Shown in pieces: positions 1-5,935 of a DNA stretch of 6,425 nt; within the stretch, counting starts at the first letter, position 1; the number at the start of each line of letters is the position of its first letter. Under the pieces are notes generated by a model. That model made no database searches, was not told where the DNA came from, and was given only the letters and a program-made list of their open reading frames with translations. This DNA comes from CAZRDB01 sp964598695 (lineage in GTDB: Bacteria > Armatimonadota > Zipacnadia > UBA1398): positions 1 to 6,425 of the forward strand of contig CAZRDB010000246.1 of the NCBI GenBank assembly GCA_964598695.1, given 5' to 3'. Made by a program: the position numbers and the translations under genes.

Positions 1-192
1 AGCCTCGGCCAGGCGTCTCACGCGCACCAGCGACTCGCGAATGCTGCGCGTTGTGCCCTGGGAGTCACCAACGCCGAGTCGCACCTCACCGTTCCAGTCG
101 TCGAGCAGCCAGCGTAGGGGGCAGAGCAGATCGGGTGCGAGTCCAGCAGTGTCAAGCGCGCGACGCAGCCGTCCCTCAACAGCGCGGGTCAT
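1..192 (-). CDS. Hypothetical protein, N-terminal part (runs off left edge)
   Basis: An open minus-strand frame starts at ATG 192-190 and stays open for 64 codons to the left edge, so only the N-terminus is visible (begins MTRAVEGRLRRALDTAGL, later LLCPLRWLLDDWNG). The residues look protein-like: alternating charged and hydrophobic positions, two tryptophans, an amphipathic start, no low-complexity run. I do not recognise a family. A GAGAGGGG purine run lies 11 bases upstream of the ATG and an AGG directly abuts it, which supports this start only moderately. Codons are mixed (GCT, GTT, CTT, ACT, CTA all occur), less GC-biased than in the phage genes at the right. It diverges from the recombinase gene and may belong to the same inserted element. 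It cannot be the missing portal half, because it is a gene start and not an internal continuation. Confidence 0.55.
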   Translation of the reverse strand, partial: MTRAVEGRLRRALDTAGLAPDLLCPLRWLLDDWNGEVRLGVGDSQGTTRSIRESLVRVRRLAEA

Positions 193-666
193 CCTACGTT
201 CGTCCCCTCTCTCACGCGTGTCCAGACGAGCCAAGAGCGCCGTGGTTCCGTGAGCCCGTTCGCGTGCGAACGCCAGGCGACTGCCTCCCCCAGGCTCGGC
301 ACCCGTAGCGGCGTTGCCCGCTTCTCTCAGCCGCAGGGGCCTCCACTTCGCGCGCCAGCGCGGCCCTACCTGCCAAACTCGCGCGCTTTCTTGTGTGTTC
401 GCTGCGCGATATCCTCCCTGATCGCCGCCGCCAGCCGCATTCGCCATACGTTCCGAGCTGCCCCGGTAGCGCCCCCCAACACCCCTCCGAAGCCTCAGCA
501 GCGCCTCCCAGAGCAGACGAGCCCCCGGGTGCCGTCCTTGCCCACGCAGTCGGGCGCGGACACCGAGCCGTCGACGTCGGTCCTGTGTCGCGAGCACCCC
601 TCTCAGGCGCGGCGCCAGCGCCATCGAATCCACGACGTCATCACCGAGAGGAGAACGCCAGGCCAC

Positions 667-680
667 GGCGAAGCTTCGCC
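667..680. promoter_or_regulatory. Perfect 14-bp palindrome upstream of recombinase, possible operator
   Basis: GGCGAAGCTTCGCC is a perfect inverted repeat with no spacer. It lies 25 bases before the Shine-Dalgarno sequence that serves the recombinase start region. A symmetric site here would suit a dimeric repressor controlling recombinase expression, but no binding protein can be assigned and the sequence may be fortuitous in GC-rich DNA. Confidence 0.25.
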
Positions 681-704
681 CCACACGAACCAAACAGACG
701 TTCT

Positions 705-712
705 GGAGGTGA
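705..712 (+). promoter_or_regulatory. Strong Shine-Dalgarno sequence before the recombinase
   Basis: GGAGGTGA is almost fully complementary to the 16S rRNA 3' end. It lies 7 bases before ATG 720 (a 16-codon leader frame) and 9 bases before GTG 722 (in frame with the recombinase), but 57 bases before ATG 770. Translation therefore most likely initiates near 720-722, and either GTG 722 is the recombinase start or ATG 770 is reached by coupling from the leader frame. Confidence 0.6.
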
Positions 713-719
713 GCGGCAC

Positions 720-770
720 ATGTGTTGTGGACGGCCGCCCGACGCAAGGCCGATCGGTGGTGGTCAGTGA
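720..770 (+). CDS. Possible 16-residue leader peptide coupled to the recombinase
   Basis: ATG 720 opens a short frame encoding MCCGRPPDARPIGGGQ, ending at TGA 768-770. The final A of the stop is the first base of ATG 770, giving TGATG, a typical translational-coupling overlap. The Shine-Dalgarno sequence GGAGGTGA is at a good distance (7 bases), whereas ATG 770 itself has only a weak GGTGG-like sequence upstream. No family is recognisable and the peptide itself may have no function. The competing explanation is that GTG 722 is the real recombinase start and uses the same ribosome binding site, in which case this frame is incidental. Confidence 0.3.
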   Translation: MCCGRPPDARPIGGGQ

Positions 771-2344
771 TGGCTCGCCGACAGGACGCCCCCGCGTCCG
801 GCTCGGTCGAGGGTACGGCCGCAGTGCTGTACCTCCGCGTCTCCACCGACGCCCAAGCGAAGCGCGACTTGCCGCTGGACGGCCAGCGTGCCGAGTGCCT
901 CGCACTCGCCCAGCGCCGCGGCTACCGCGTGGTTGGCGAGTACGTGGATGCTGGCATCACCGGCCAGACTGATGAACGCGACGCCTTCCAGCGGATGGTG
1001 TCCGAGGCCGGCTCGGCCGAGTGGCGTGTCGTCATCGTGTGGGAGTACTCGCGCTTCTCCCGCAAGCTCTGGCATCAGGAGCGCTACATCGAGATGCTCG
1101 AGAACCTCGGTGTGCGCGTCGAGTCGGCCACCGAGGGCGACTCGGACTGGGAGCGGGTGATCCGCGGCAAGGTCGCCCAGGACGAAGCGCGCACCATCCG
1201 CGAGCGCACGATGCGAGGCAAGCGGCTGGGCGCTGAGCGTGGTCAGTGGGTGTCGTCGAAGACCCCCTACGGCTACCGTGTCGGACCGGACCACCACCTC
1301 GTCGTGGTGCCCGAGGAGGCGGCCGTGGTCGGCCTCGTCATCGAGTGGCTGCGAACCGGGCTCAACCTCTACGACGCGTGCGAACGGCTGCGCGACATGG
1401 GATGCGCGACGCGAGAGGGCAAGCGATGGCGCCCGGGCAACCTGCAGCGCCTGCTCACGAACCCGGTCCTTGCGGGTCACATCGTGATGCGCGACTACGG
1501 CGGCGCGATGGCGGAGCACCGCCGCAGTGGCGGCACGGGTCCCCCGCCGGAGGTGATCAGCGAGATCGTCTGTCGGAACGCCCACGAGGCTCTGGTCGAC
1601 CCGGAGGAGATCGAGCGCTTCGGCCTGCACCGACCCCGCCAGCTCGACTTCCGTGGCCCGCGGGAGCCGTGGGCACACCTCAAGCGCTACCGCGCCTACC
1701 CGCTCTCCGGACTCCTCGAGTGCCCCTGCGGCTGGCGCTACTCGGTGATCGCTACGCGGCCCAGCAAGGGGATCTGGTGGTATGCCTGCCGCGGGGTGCC
1801 GACCAGTCGCGACGTCAGGGGGGCGCGCTGCTACGAGGGGCCAGCCCTGCGCAGTGACCGTGTCGAGCCCGAGATCTGGGACCAGGTCTGGGAGGATGTC
1901 GTGGTGCCCGACCGCCTGCGCGACGTCGCCAAGAGGGTGCGGGTGCATGAGCAGCGCGAGCGCGCTCAGGCCGAACGCCGACTGGTCTCTGTTGAGAATG
2001 AACTGCGCCGCGTCGATCGGAAGATCGCGAACCTGCTGGAGGCGATGGAAGCGGGAGGCGCTCGTTTGCATTCGCTCATACATCGGACATCTGATCTTGA
2101 ACAGGAGCACAACCGGCTGCTCGCCGAGAGGGCCCGGTTGGCGACCGCCGTGGAGCGCACTACGGCCGCCGCGGCGCTGCCCTCGAACCTCGACCTGCTG
2201 ATCGAGAGAGCCCGCAGAAGGTTGGAGGGTGCCGACCGGGTCGTGCAGAACGAGTTCCTGCGGGACGTCGTTGAGCGGGTGACGGTGGGGCGTGACGGCG
2301 GGGTTGCGGTCGTTCCTCGAGAGGCCCTCCCCCGTTTGCATTGA
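770..2344 (+). CDS. Large serine recombinase (site-specific integrase/excisionase family)
   Basis: This 524-residue protein would cut and rejoin DNA at short attachment sites through a 5' phosphoserine link. The resolvase catalytic domain covers about residues 17-150. VLYLRVSTD carries the presumed nucleophile Ser25 and Arg23; further arginines typical of the active site are in DERDAF (Arg70) and YSRFSR (Arg95, Arg98). A Recombinase domain follows (about 160-250, from SKTPYGYR through NPVLAGHIVMR). A zinc ribbon has Cys318, Cys320, Cys340 and Cys354, its first pair being C-P-C where C-x2-C is usual. A charged coiled coil (about 390-465) and a C-terminal tail complete the family layout at typical length. 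GTG 722 would add 16 residues and has the better Shine-Dalgarno sequence; ATG 770 is chosen because conservation begins after it and it overlaps a leader stop (TGATG). The gene ends 2 bases from the facing, truncated portal gene, suggesting that it is the integrase of an element inserted there. Confidence 0.93.
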   Translation: MARRQDAPASGSVEGTAAVLYLRVSTDAQAKRDLPLDGQRAECLALAQRRGYRVVGEYVDAGITGQTDERDAFQRMVSEAGSAEWRVVIVWEYSRFSRKLWHQERYIEMLENLGVRVESATEGDSDWERVIRGKVAQDEARTIRERTMRGKRLGAERGQWVSSKTPYGYRVGPDHHLVVVPEEAAVVGLVIEWLRTGLNLYDACERLRDMGCATREGKRWRPGNLQRLLTNPVLAGHIVMRDYGGAMAEHRRSGGTGPPPEVISEIVCRNAHEALVDPEEIERFGLHRPRQLDFRGPREPWAHLKRYRAYPLSGLLECPCGWRYSVIATRPSKGIWWYACRGVPTSRDVRGARCYEGPALRSDRVEPEIWDQVWEDVVVPDRLRDVAKRVRVHEQRERAQAERRLVSVENELRRVDRKIANLLEAMEAGGARLHSLIHRTSDLEQEHNRLLAERARLATAVERTTAAAALPSNLDLLIERARRRLEGADRVVQNEFLRDVVERVTVGRDGGVAVVPREALPRLH

Positions 2345-2345
2345 C

Positions 2346-2356
2346 GCTACATTAGC
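2346..2356. repeat. Inverted repeat at the recombinase/portal junction, candidate att core
   Basis: GCTACATTAGC has 4-bp arms (GCTA/TAGC) around CAT. It begins two bases after the recombinase stop codon and contains the portal stop (2347-2349, minus) and the last portal codons. Serine integrase sites are imperfect palindromes around a 2-bp crossover, so this spot is a reasonable candidate for a hybrid attachment site. The arms are short and no second copy is visible in the window, so the crossover position is a guess. Confidence 0.3.
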
Positions 2357-3342
2357 AGGTCGGCCTGTTGCTGGCTCATCCGCTCCGTCGTCGACCACGA
2401 GAGGCCGAGCATGAAGGGCGGGAGCCCGGTGCGCGCGACGATCTGCTCGGTAAGCGCGCGGTAGGTCTCGCGGAACTCAAGCTGGGCGCCCTCGGCGCCG
2501 AGGACCGAGGCGGTCACGTCGCCGGCCGCGAAGAAGTCGCTCACCAGGCCGGAGTCGTGGCGCGCCTGCATCGCCTGGGTGAAGCTGTCCTCGATCTCCC
2601 GCATGACCTCACGGGTCCGCGCGCCGTCCGGATCGACGAACTCCTCGGGCGGCGACCAGGTGACCTTGTAGCTCGGCGCCCCCATCCGCTCCCAGGTCTG
2701 CTGGAGCGCTCGCTCCATGGTGAGCACGATCTGCGCGACGAACGGCACGCTCCGCAGGAGGCTCGTCCCGTACGGGGAGTCGCCCTCCGGCGCGTTGGCC
2801 GAGTAGAGCACCAGCGAGGGAGGGATCCGGACCGGCTCGGCCGCCCCCGGGGGCTGGTAGCCGACGCCGAGCTTGAGCGGCGGGCTGTCCTCGAGGATCC
2901 GGATGTAGCGGCTGTCGAGGTTGAGCAGCGCGCGCACCCCGCGCCGGCCGGAGTCGGGCACCACCTCGCCCCCCGCGAAGCCGTACAGAAGCATCTGGCC
3001 GATGTGGTTCGCGAGGAAGACATCGAAGCCGCGCTGGAGCCCGTTGACCGGGACGTGCCGTAGGAAGCGCTCGATGTCGTCGATCAGCGACGGGGTCGCC
3101 TCGATGCGGACGGTGCCGATCAGGCGGGTGAGACGGTGGATCGCCGCGTCCACGATCGGCATGAGCCGGCGCAGCTCGCGGTACAGCTCGAGTTCGCGGG
3201 GGCGGTCGCCGCCGCCGAGCGCCGCGCTCGCGAGTCGTCCGAGCGGCGCCGGACTGACGACGCGGGCGCCGCCGTGGCTGCGGAGGCGCGTCCGCGCGCC
3301 GTGCTCCCGCGGGCGGCGCAGCTCATAGCCGAGGAGCCTCAT
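2347..3342 (-). CDS. Phage portal protein, N-terminal part, C-terminus truncated
   Basis: Portal proteins form the dodecameric ring at the capsid vertex through which the terminase pumps DNA. This frame encodes 331 residues from ATG 3342-3340, preceded by AGAGGA at 9 bases. Portal-like stretches include GFDVFLANHIGQMLLYGFAGGEVV, SPPLKL with the DSPYGTSLLRS segment (position chosen near midprotein), and near the end TEQIVARTGLPPFMLGL followed by STTERMSQQQADLL. The TGLPP-MLG segment resembles the region of HK97-like portals where GVPP-LLG is followed by conserved polar residues and a further C-terminal helical part. Here the protein stops at once with Met and TAG, well short of the usual 400-550 residues, and the recombinase gene begins 2 bases beyond. 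I infer interruption by insertion. The exact portal family (Phage_portal or a DUF935-like group) is not settled, and as it stands the protein is probably non-functional. Confidence 0.72.
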   Translation of the reverse strand: MRLLGYELRRPREHGARTRLRSHGGARVVSPAPLGRLASAALGGGDRPRELELYRELRRLMPIVDAAIHRLTRLIGTVRIEATPSLIDDIERFLRHVPVNGLQRGFDVFLANHIGQMLLYGFAGGEVVPDSGRRGVRALLNLDSRYIRILEDSPPLKLGVGYQPPGAAEPVRIPPSLVLYSANAPEGDSPYGTSLLRSVPFVAQIVLTMERALQQTWERMGAPSYKVTWSPPEEFVDPDGARTREVMREIEDSFTQAMQARHDSGLVSDFFAAGDVTASVLGAEGAQLEFRETYRALTEQIVARTGLPPFMLGLSWSTTERMSQQQADLLM

Positions 3343-3640
3343 GGAACCACATCCTCTCGTGGTCTTGCGTGGCTTGCCGGTGTTGTCCGGCACGTGGCAG
3401 AACGGCCTCGCCCCACGCCGCGAGCAGGGCGAGAAGCCAGGGGAGAGGTCATGCACGGCGGTCCCCGCATGGGCTCGGTCTTCGTGCCTCGCCCGAGAGC
3501 CAGCCCTGCGGGTTGGCCTCTGGGGGAGTGGGACGGAGCCCTGGCGCACAGCGCCAAGACCTCGGCCTACTCCCCTCGGAAGGGTGTCCAGAGGGAGCGT
3601 CCTCTGGCGGGGGTATGGGGGGCGGCGCCCCCATCCGGGA
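3343..3640 (-). other. 298-base terminase-portal gap with serial hairpins
   Basis: The gap between the terminase stop and the portal start is unusually long for a packaging operon. It contains five perfect short stems: 3615-3621/3628-3634 (7 bp, loop 6), 3588-3594/3601-3607 (7 bp, loop 6), 3542-3547/3551-3556 (6 bp, loop 3), 3407-3413/3427-3433 (7 bp, loop 13) and 3375-3380/3387-3392 (6 bp, loop 6). No convincing protein-coding frame fills it. A weak TTG-initiated frame (3557-3339) overlaps the portal start by ATGA but has an arginine/proline-rich noncoding-like composition. The gap may be a structured RNA leader, a processing or attenuation region, or GC-rich spacer; chance hairpins are common at this GC content. 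Confidence 0.4.
3588..3634 (-). terminator. Tandem hairpins just after the terminase stop, weak terminator candidate
   Basis: Two adjacent 7-bp perfect stems with 6-base loops (CCAGAGG/CCTCTGG and ATGGGGG/CCCCCAT) begin 6 bases past the terminase stop on the minus strand. Neither is followed by a T-tract, so they are not canonical intrinsic terminators. They could act as mRNA 3'-end stabilisers, as a partial terminator, or separate terminase from portal expression levels. Confidence 0.25.
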
Positions 3641-5233
3641 TCATCGGCCGCGGCCGGCGCGGGCGGTGACGATCGGGATGGTGCGGAGCCGCTCGGCGGC
3701 GAGGCACTCGTAGGCGAGCGCATGGGCGAAGTGGTCGGGACCGGTGCGAATGTAGCGGGCGACCTGTCGGCCGGTGCGCTCGTCCTCCTGGAGCACCTTG
3801 GCGATGGCGCAGAGCTGGCGGATGAAGCTCTCGACGACCGGGTTGAGACGCGCGGGGAGGACGACCTCGGCCGCCTTGACGGCCGCCACCATCCGGTCGA
3901 GCGCCTCGGTGCGGTCGGTCACGACGGTCTCGCGGCGGGCCCGCAGCTCGGGCTCCTCGCGCTTGCCCTCGGAGTAGTAGGCGAGGTGAACGCGGCCGGC
4001 CCAGGCCTTTGCGAGGGCGCGGGCCGAGTGTTGGTTCGGGAGCCCGTCGATCACGCACTGGCGTACGTCGTAGCGTTCGATGAGCGCTCCGACCTCGTCG
4101 AACGAGTCGAGGACCTGTAGGGCGAGGATCCTGCGTCGGGCCGGCGTGCCGCAGCAGACCACGGCGTGGAGCTGGTTGCCCTGGTCGACGCCCATCGTGC
4201 AGGGGCCGTCCGGAGCGGCGCCCAGCTCGTGCTCGCCCAGCAGGCGGAGAAGGTCGGCCCGGTTCAGCGGCATTCGGTCTCCCGCGTACGGGATCCCGAG
4301 CTTCGAGTTGTGGAACTCCGCGATGTTGCGGGTGGCCTCGTACTCCTCGAGGACCTCGCGCGGGGCGATCGCGGTCGAGAAGAGCTGCGAGAGGTGGTAG
4401 CCACGGCGTTCGCCACGCTCGGGCGCATGGGCGATCCACCGGCCGCGCCCGGGGTCGAGCGGCGCCTGCCCACAGGTGGGACAGACGAGTTGGACGGTCC
4501 CGTCGCGCCGGCGGGCGAGGCACTCCGGGAAGGCGTGCTCGAGCACGACGCCATCGGGACATCCACAGGCGACGTGCCAGTGGCGACGGTCGGAGCGCTG
4601 GAACTCGACATCGATGCCGTAGTCGGGGAGGGTCGGAGTCGACAGCTCGAGGGTCCACTTGAGCGGGCTGTGGGAGAGGCGCTCGCGGGCGAGGGGCTTG
4701 AACTCGGGCGGCGCCTCGTCCAGCTCGTCGAAGATCAGCATGTCGGCCGGGATGCTCTTCATCCGGATCCCGCTCTGCATCCCGCGGAAGTACAGGGCGC
4801 TCTGCCCGATCTCGCGGAGGCCGACGTTGTCGGTGGCCGCGCGGCCACCCGCTCGCTCGGGCAGGAGCCCCGACGCGCGGAGATCGTCAAGGGCCGGGGC
4901 GACGCGGTGTCGTGAGAAGTCGCGGACATCCTGGTCGGTCGGGAAGAAGACGATCACGCAGACGCCCGGCCGGCTGAGACAGACGTGGAGGGCCTTGGAG
5001 ACCGCGAACTCGGATGCGCCCATCTGGGCGGCCTTCTCGATCACGACGTACGGATGATGCTCCTCGTACAGCTCGCGCAGGTACTCGTGGCCGTCGAACG
5101 AGAACGGCAGGCCGCGGATCGTCCGGACGCTCTCGGCGAAGTAGCCGAGACACAGGTGGGCGAGACGGCGGTGGCCGAGGTCGCGTCGGAGCAGTTCCGA
5201 GCGCAGGTTCAGCTCGGGCCATGCGATGGCCAT
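3641..5233 (-). CDS. Phage terminase large subunit, GpA-like
   Basis: This 530-residue protein is the DNA-packaging motor: an N-terminal ATPase pumps DNA into the procapsid and a C-terminal nuclease cuts the concatemer. The degenerate Walker A region typical of GpA-type terminases is VVIEKAAQMGASEFAVS (about 63-79), lacking a classical GKT. Walker B is ADMLIFDELDE (163-173, Asp169/Glu170). A Cys cluster (Cys223, Cys225, Cys251, Cys254) suggests the zinc-binding insert seen in many GpA relatives. YHLSQLFS (279-286) matches the usual motif between the domains. Nuclease acidic residues are likely Asp350 (MGVDQG), Asp396 (CVIDGLPN) and Asp500 (PDHFAHALAYE). Length is slightly short of lambda gpA but usual for prophage homologues. 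ATG 5233 is preceded by GAGAGGAG at 6 bases and lies 12 bases after the upstream gene's stop, indicating one operon. The gene looks intact. Confidence 0.9.
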   Translation of the reverse strand: MAIAWPELNLRSELLRRDLGHRRLAHLCLGYFAESVRTIRGLPFSFDGHEYLRELYEEHHPYVVIEKAAQMGASEFAVSKALHVCLSRPGVCVIVFFPTDQDVRDFSRHRVAPALDDLRASGLLPERAGGRAATDNVGLREIGQSALYFRGMQSGIRMKSIPADMLIFDELDEAPPEFKPLARERLSHSPLKWTLELSTPTLPDYGIDVEFQRSDRRHWHVACGCPDGVVLEHAFPECLARRRDGTVQLVCPTCGQAPLDPGRGRWIAHAPERGERRGYHLSQLFSTAIAPREVLEEYEATRNIAEFHNSKLGIPYAGDRMPLNRADLLRLLGEHELGAAPDGPCTMGVDQGNQLHAVVCCGTPARRRILALQVLDSFDEVGALIERYDVRQCVIDGLPNQHSARALAKAWAGRVHLAYYSEGKREEPELRARRETVVTDRTEALDRMVAAVKAAEVVLPARLNPVVESFIRQLCAIAKVLQEDERTGRQVARYIRTGPDHFAHALAYECLAAERLRTIPIVTARAGRGR

Positions 5234-5245
5234 GCTCGGCTCCTC

Positions 5246-5935
5246 TCAATCGCGCGGCAGCTCCCCCTGGACAGCGCGGAGGATGGCGTCCTCCTCCCGC
5301 AGCGCGCGGAGGTAGCGGGCGCGCAGCCGCTCGCGCGCCTCCGCGGCGGGCACCTCGGAGAACAGCCCGGCGCCACTCGCCGCGAGCGCGGCTTCGAGGC
5401 TCGGGAAGAGGCGCGCGGGCGGCGCCGTGTCGTCGGCGTTGCGTGCAGGGCCCGCGACCCGCTGGCAGATCTCGAGGTAGCTCTCGACCTGCTTGAACAG
5501 CGCGAGCGCGAGCTTGCTCGCCTCGGCGTCGATCTTGGCGCCGGAGCGCGCCTCGAGCCGCTTGGCGCGGAAGAAGGTCCGCAGCTCCGCCCGGAGCACG
5601 TCGCGCAGCACGGCGGGCACGCGCGCGGGGTCGGCCAGCTCGGGGAAGGTGTCCGACTCGAGCGGGCAGGGGCCTCCGTCGGCCCGGGCCGAGGGGCAGT
5701 CGTCCCGCAGGCCACAACGGGCGCAGACGGCCCGGGTGTCGCGTCGAGACGGCCTCGGCGCCGCGCGGGAGGCGGGCTCCGCGCCGTCGGCCCGGGAGGA
5801 GGGCCGCAGAGGAATGATCCGTGCTCCGGTCGGCTGGGCTCGGTGGGTCGACGGATCGGTGGCGGTGGACTCGGCCCGCTCGCGGTGGGGGGGCTCTGCG
5901 AGCTTGTCATGGTCGTCCGTGGGTGTCCTCCTCAT
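5246..5935 (-). CDS. Uncharacterised phage protein with four-Cys cluster, possible small terminase role
   Basis: The 229-residue product is not a family I recognise. Residues 1-68 are polar, proline- and arginine-rich and probably disordered. A cysteine cluster follows, Cys71-x2-Cys74-x5-Cys80-x9-Cys90 (VCARCGLRDDCPS, then GGPCPLES), a likely metal or iron-sulfur site. Residues about 105-170 look helical (AVLRDVLRAELRTFFRAKRLEA, then LALALFKQVESYLEICQR), and the C-terminus is another charged helix. ATG 5935 has GAGGAG 6 bases upstream and overlaps the preceding stop as ATGA; the stop lies 12 bases before the terminase start. This position, directly before the large subunit, is where the small subunit usually sits, so a DNA-recognition role in packaging is a reasonable guess, but no Nu1-like helix-turn-helix is evident. 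It could equally be a regulator or another early phage protein. Confidence 0.75.
   Translation of the reverse strand: MRRTPTDDHDKLAEPPHRERAESTATDPSTHRAQPTGARIIPLRPSSRADGAEPASRAAPRPSRRDTRAVCARCGLRDDCPSARADGGPCPLESDTFPELADPARVPAVLRDVLRAELRTFFRAKRLEARSGAKIDAEASKLALALFKQVESYLEICQRVAGPARNADDTAPPARLFPSLEAALAASGAGLFSEVPAAEARERLRARYLRALREEDAILRAVQGELPRD

Larger units (their letters stand above)
193..719. other. Divergent intergenic region, no convincing gene
   Basis: About 530 bases separate the divergent starts of the left hypothetical gene and the recombinase leader. Open frames cross it on the plus strand, but their translations are arginine-, proline- and serine-rich, have no recognisable motif and overlap one another, as expected of GC-rich noncoding DNA. 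No tRNA, CRISPR repeat or convincing sigma70 promoter was found. It presumably holds the promoters for both flanking genes. The distinct items are the palindrome at 667-680 and the Shine-Dalgarno sequence at 705-712, listed separately. Confidence 0.5.
1..2350. mobile_element. Putative serine-recombinase element inserted in the portal gene (right end)
   Basis: The recombinase gene directly abuts a portal gene that lacks its C-terminal part, which is the arrangement expected when an integrating element splits a target gene next to its own integrase. The right end is placed near 2346-2356. The left end is not visible, and the left partial gene and the intergenic region are assigned to the element only by position. 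The alternatives are a deletion or recombination scar in a decayed prophage, or an assembly junction. Confidence 0.45.

Noticed and set aside
193..719. The possibility of a CRISPR array, tRNA or second attachment site in the left intergenic region
   Set aside because: No regularly spaced repeats, no cloverleaf-like segment and no match to the junction sequence around 2346-2356 were found by eye.
393..770. A 125-codon plus-strand frame ending in TGATG on the recombinase ATG
   Set aside because: Only its last 16 codons have a good ribosome binding site. The rest has noncoding-like composition, so only the short leader is retained as a candidate.
250..972. A 240-codon plus-strand frame crossing the left intergenic region
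   Set aside because: Its translation is proline-, arginine- and serine-rich without motifs, and it runs into the recombinase gene in the wrong frame.
764..2398. A 544-codon open frame on the minus strand, antisense to the recombinase
   Set aside because: It exactly shadows the recombinase gene, which has clear catalytic motifs. The antisense translation has no recognisable domain, and long antisense frames are expected in GC-rich coding DNA.
3339..3557. A 72-codon minus-strand frame (TTG start) overlapping the portal start by ATGA
   Set aside because: The coupling overlap is attractive, but the TTG start has no well-spaced Shine-Dalgarno sequence and the product is arginine/proline/serine-rich without structure; treated as part of the hairpin gap.
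2347..3723. A portal gene extended upstream to 458 codons
   Set aside because: The extra 127 N-terminal codons read through the hairpin gap and the end of the terminase with low-complexity composition. ATG 3342 has a good Shine-Dalgarno sequence.
2368..4915. Long plus-strand frames at 2368-3063, 3341-4120 and 4166-4915
   Set aside because: They are shadows antisense to the portal and terminase genes, rich in Glu/Gly/Arg/Leu patterns typical of reverse-strand GC-rich coding DNA, with no motifs.
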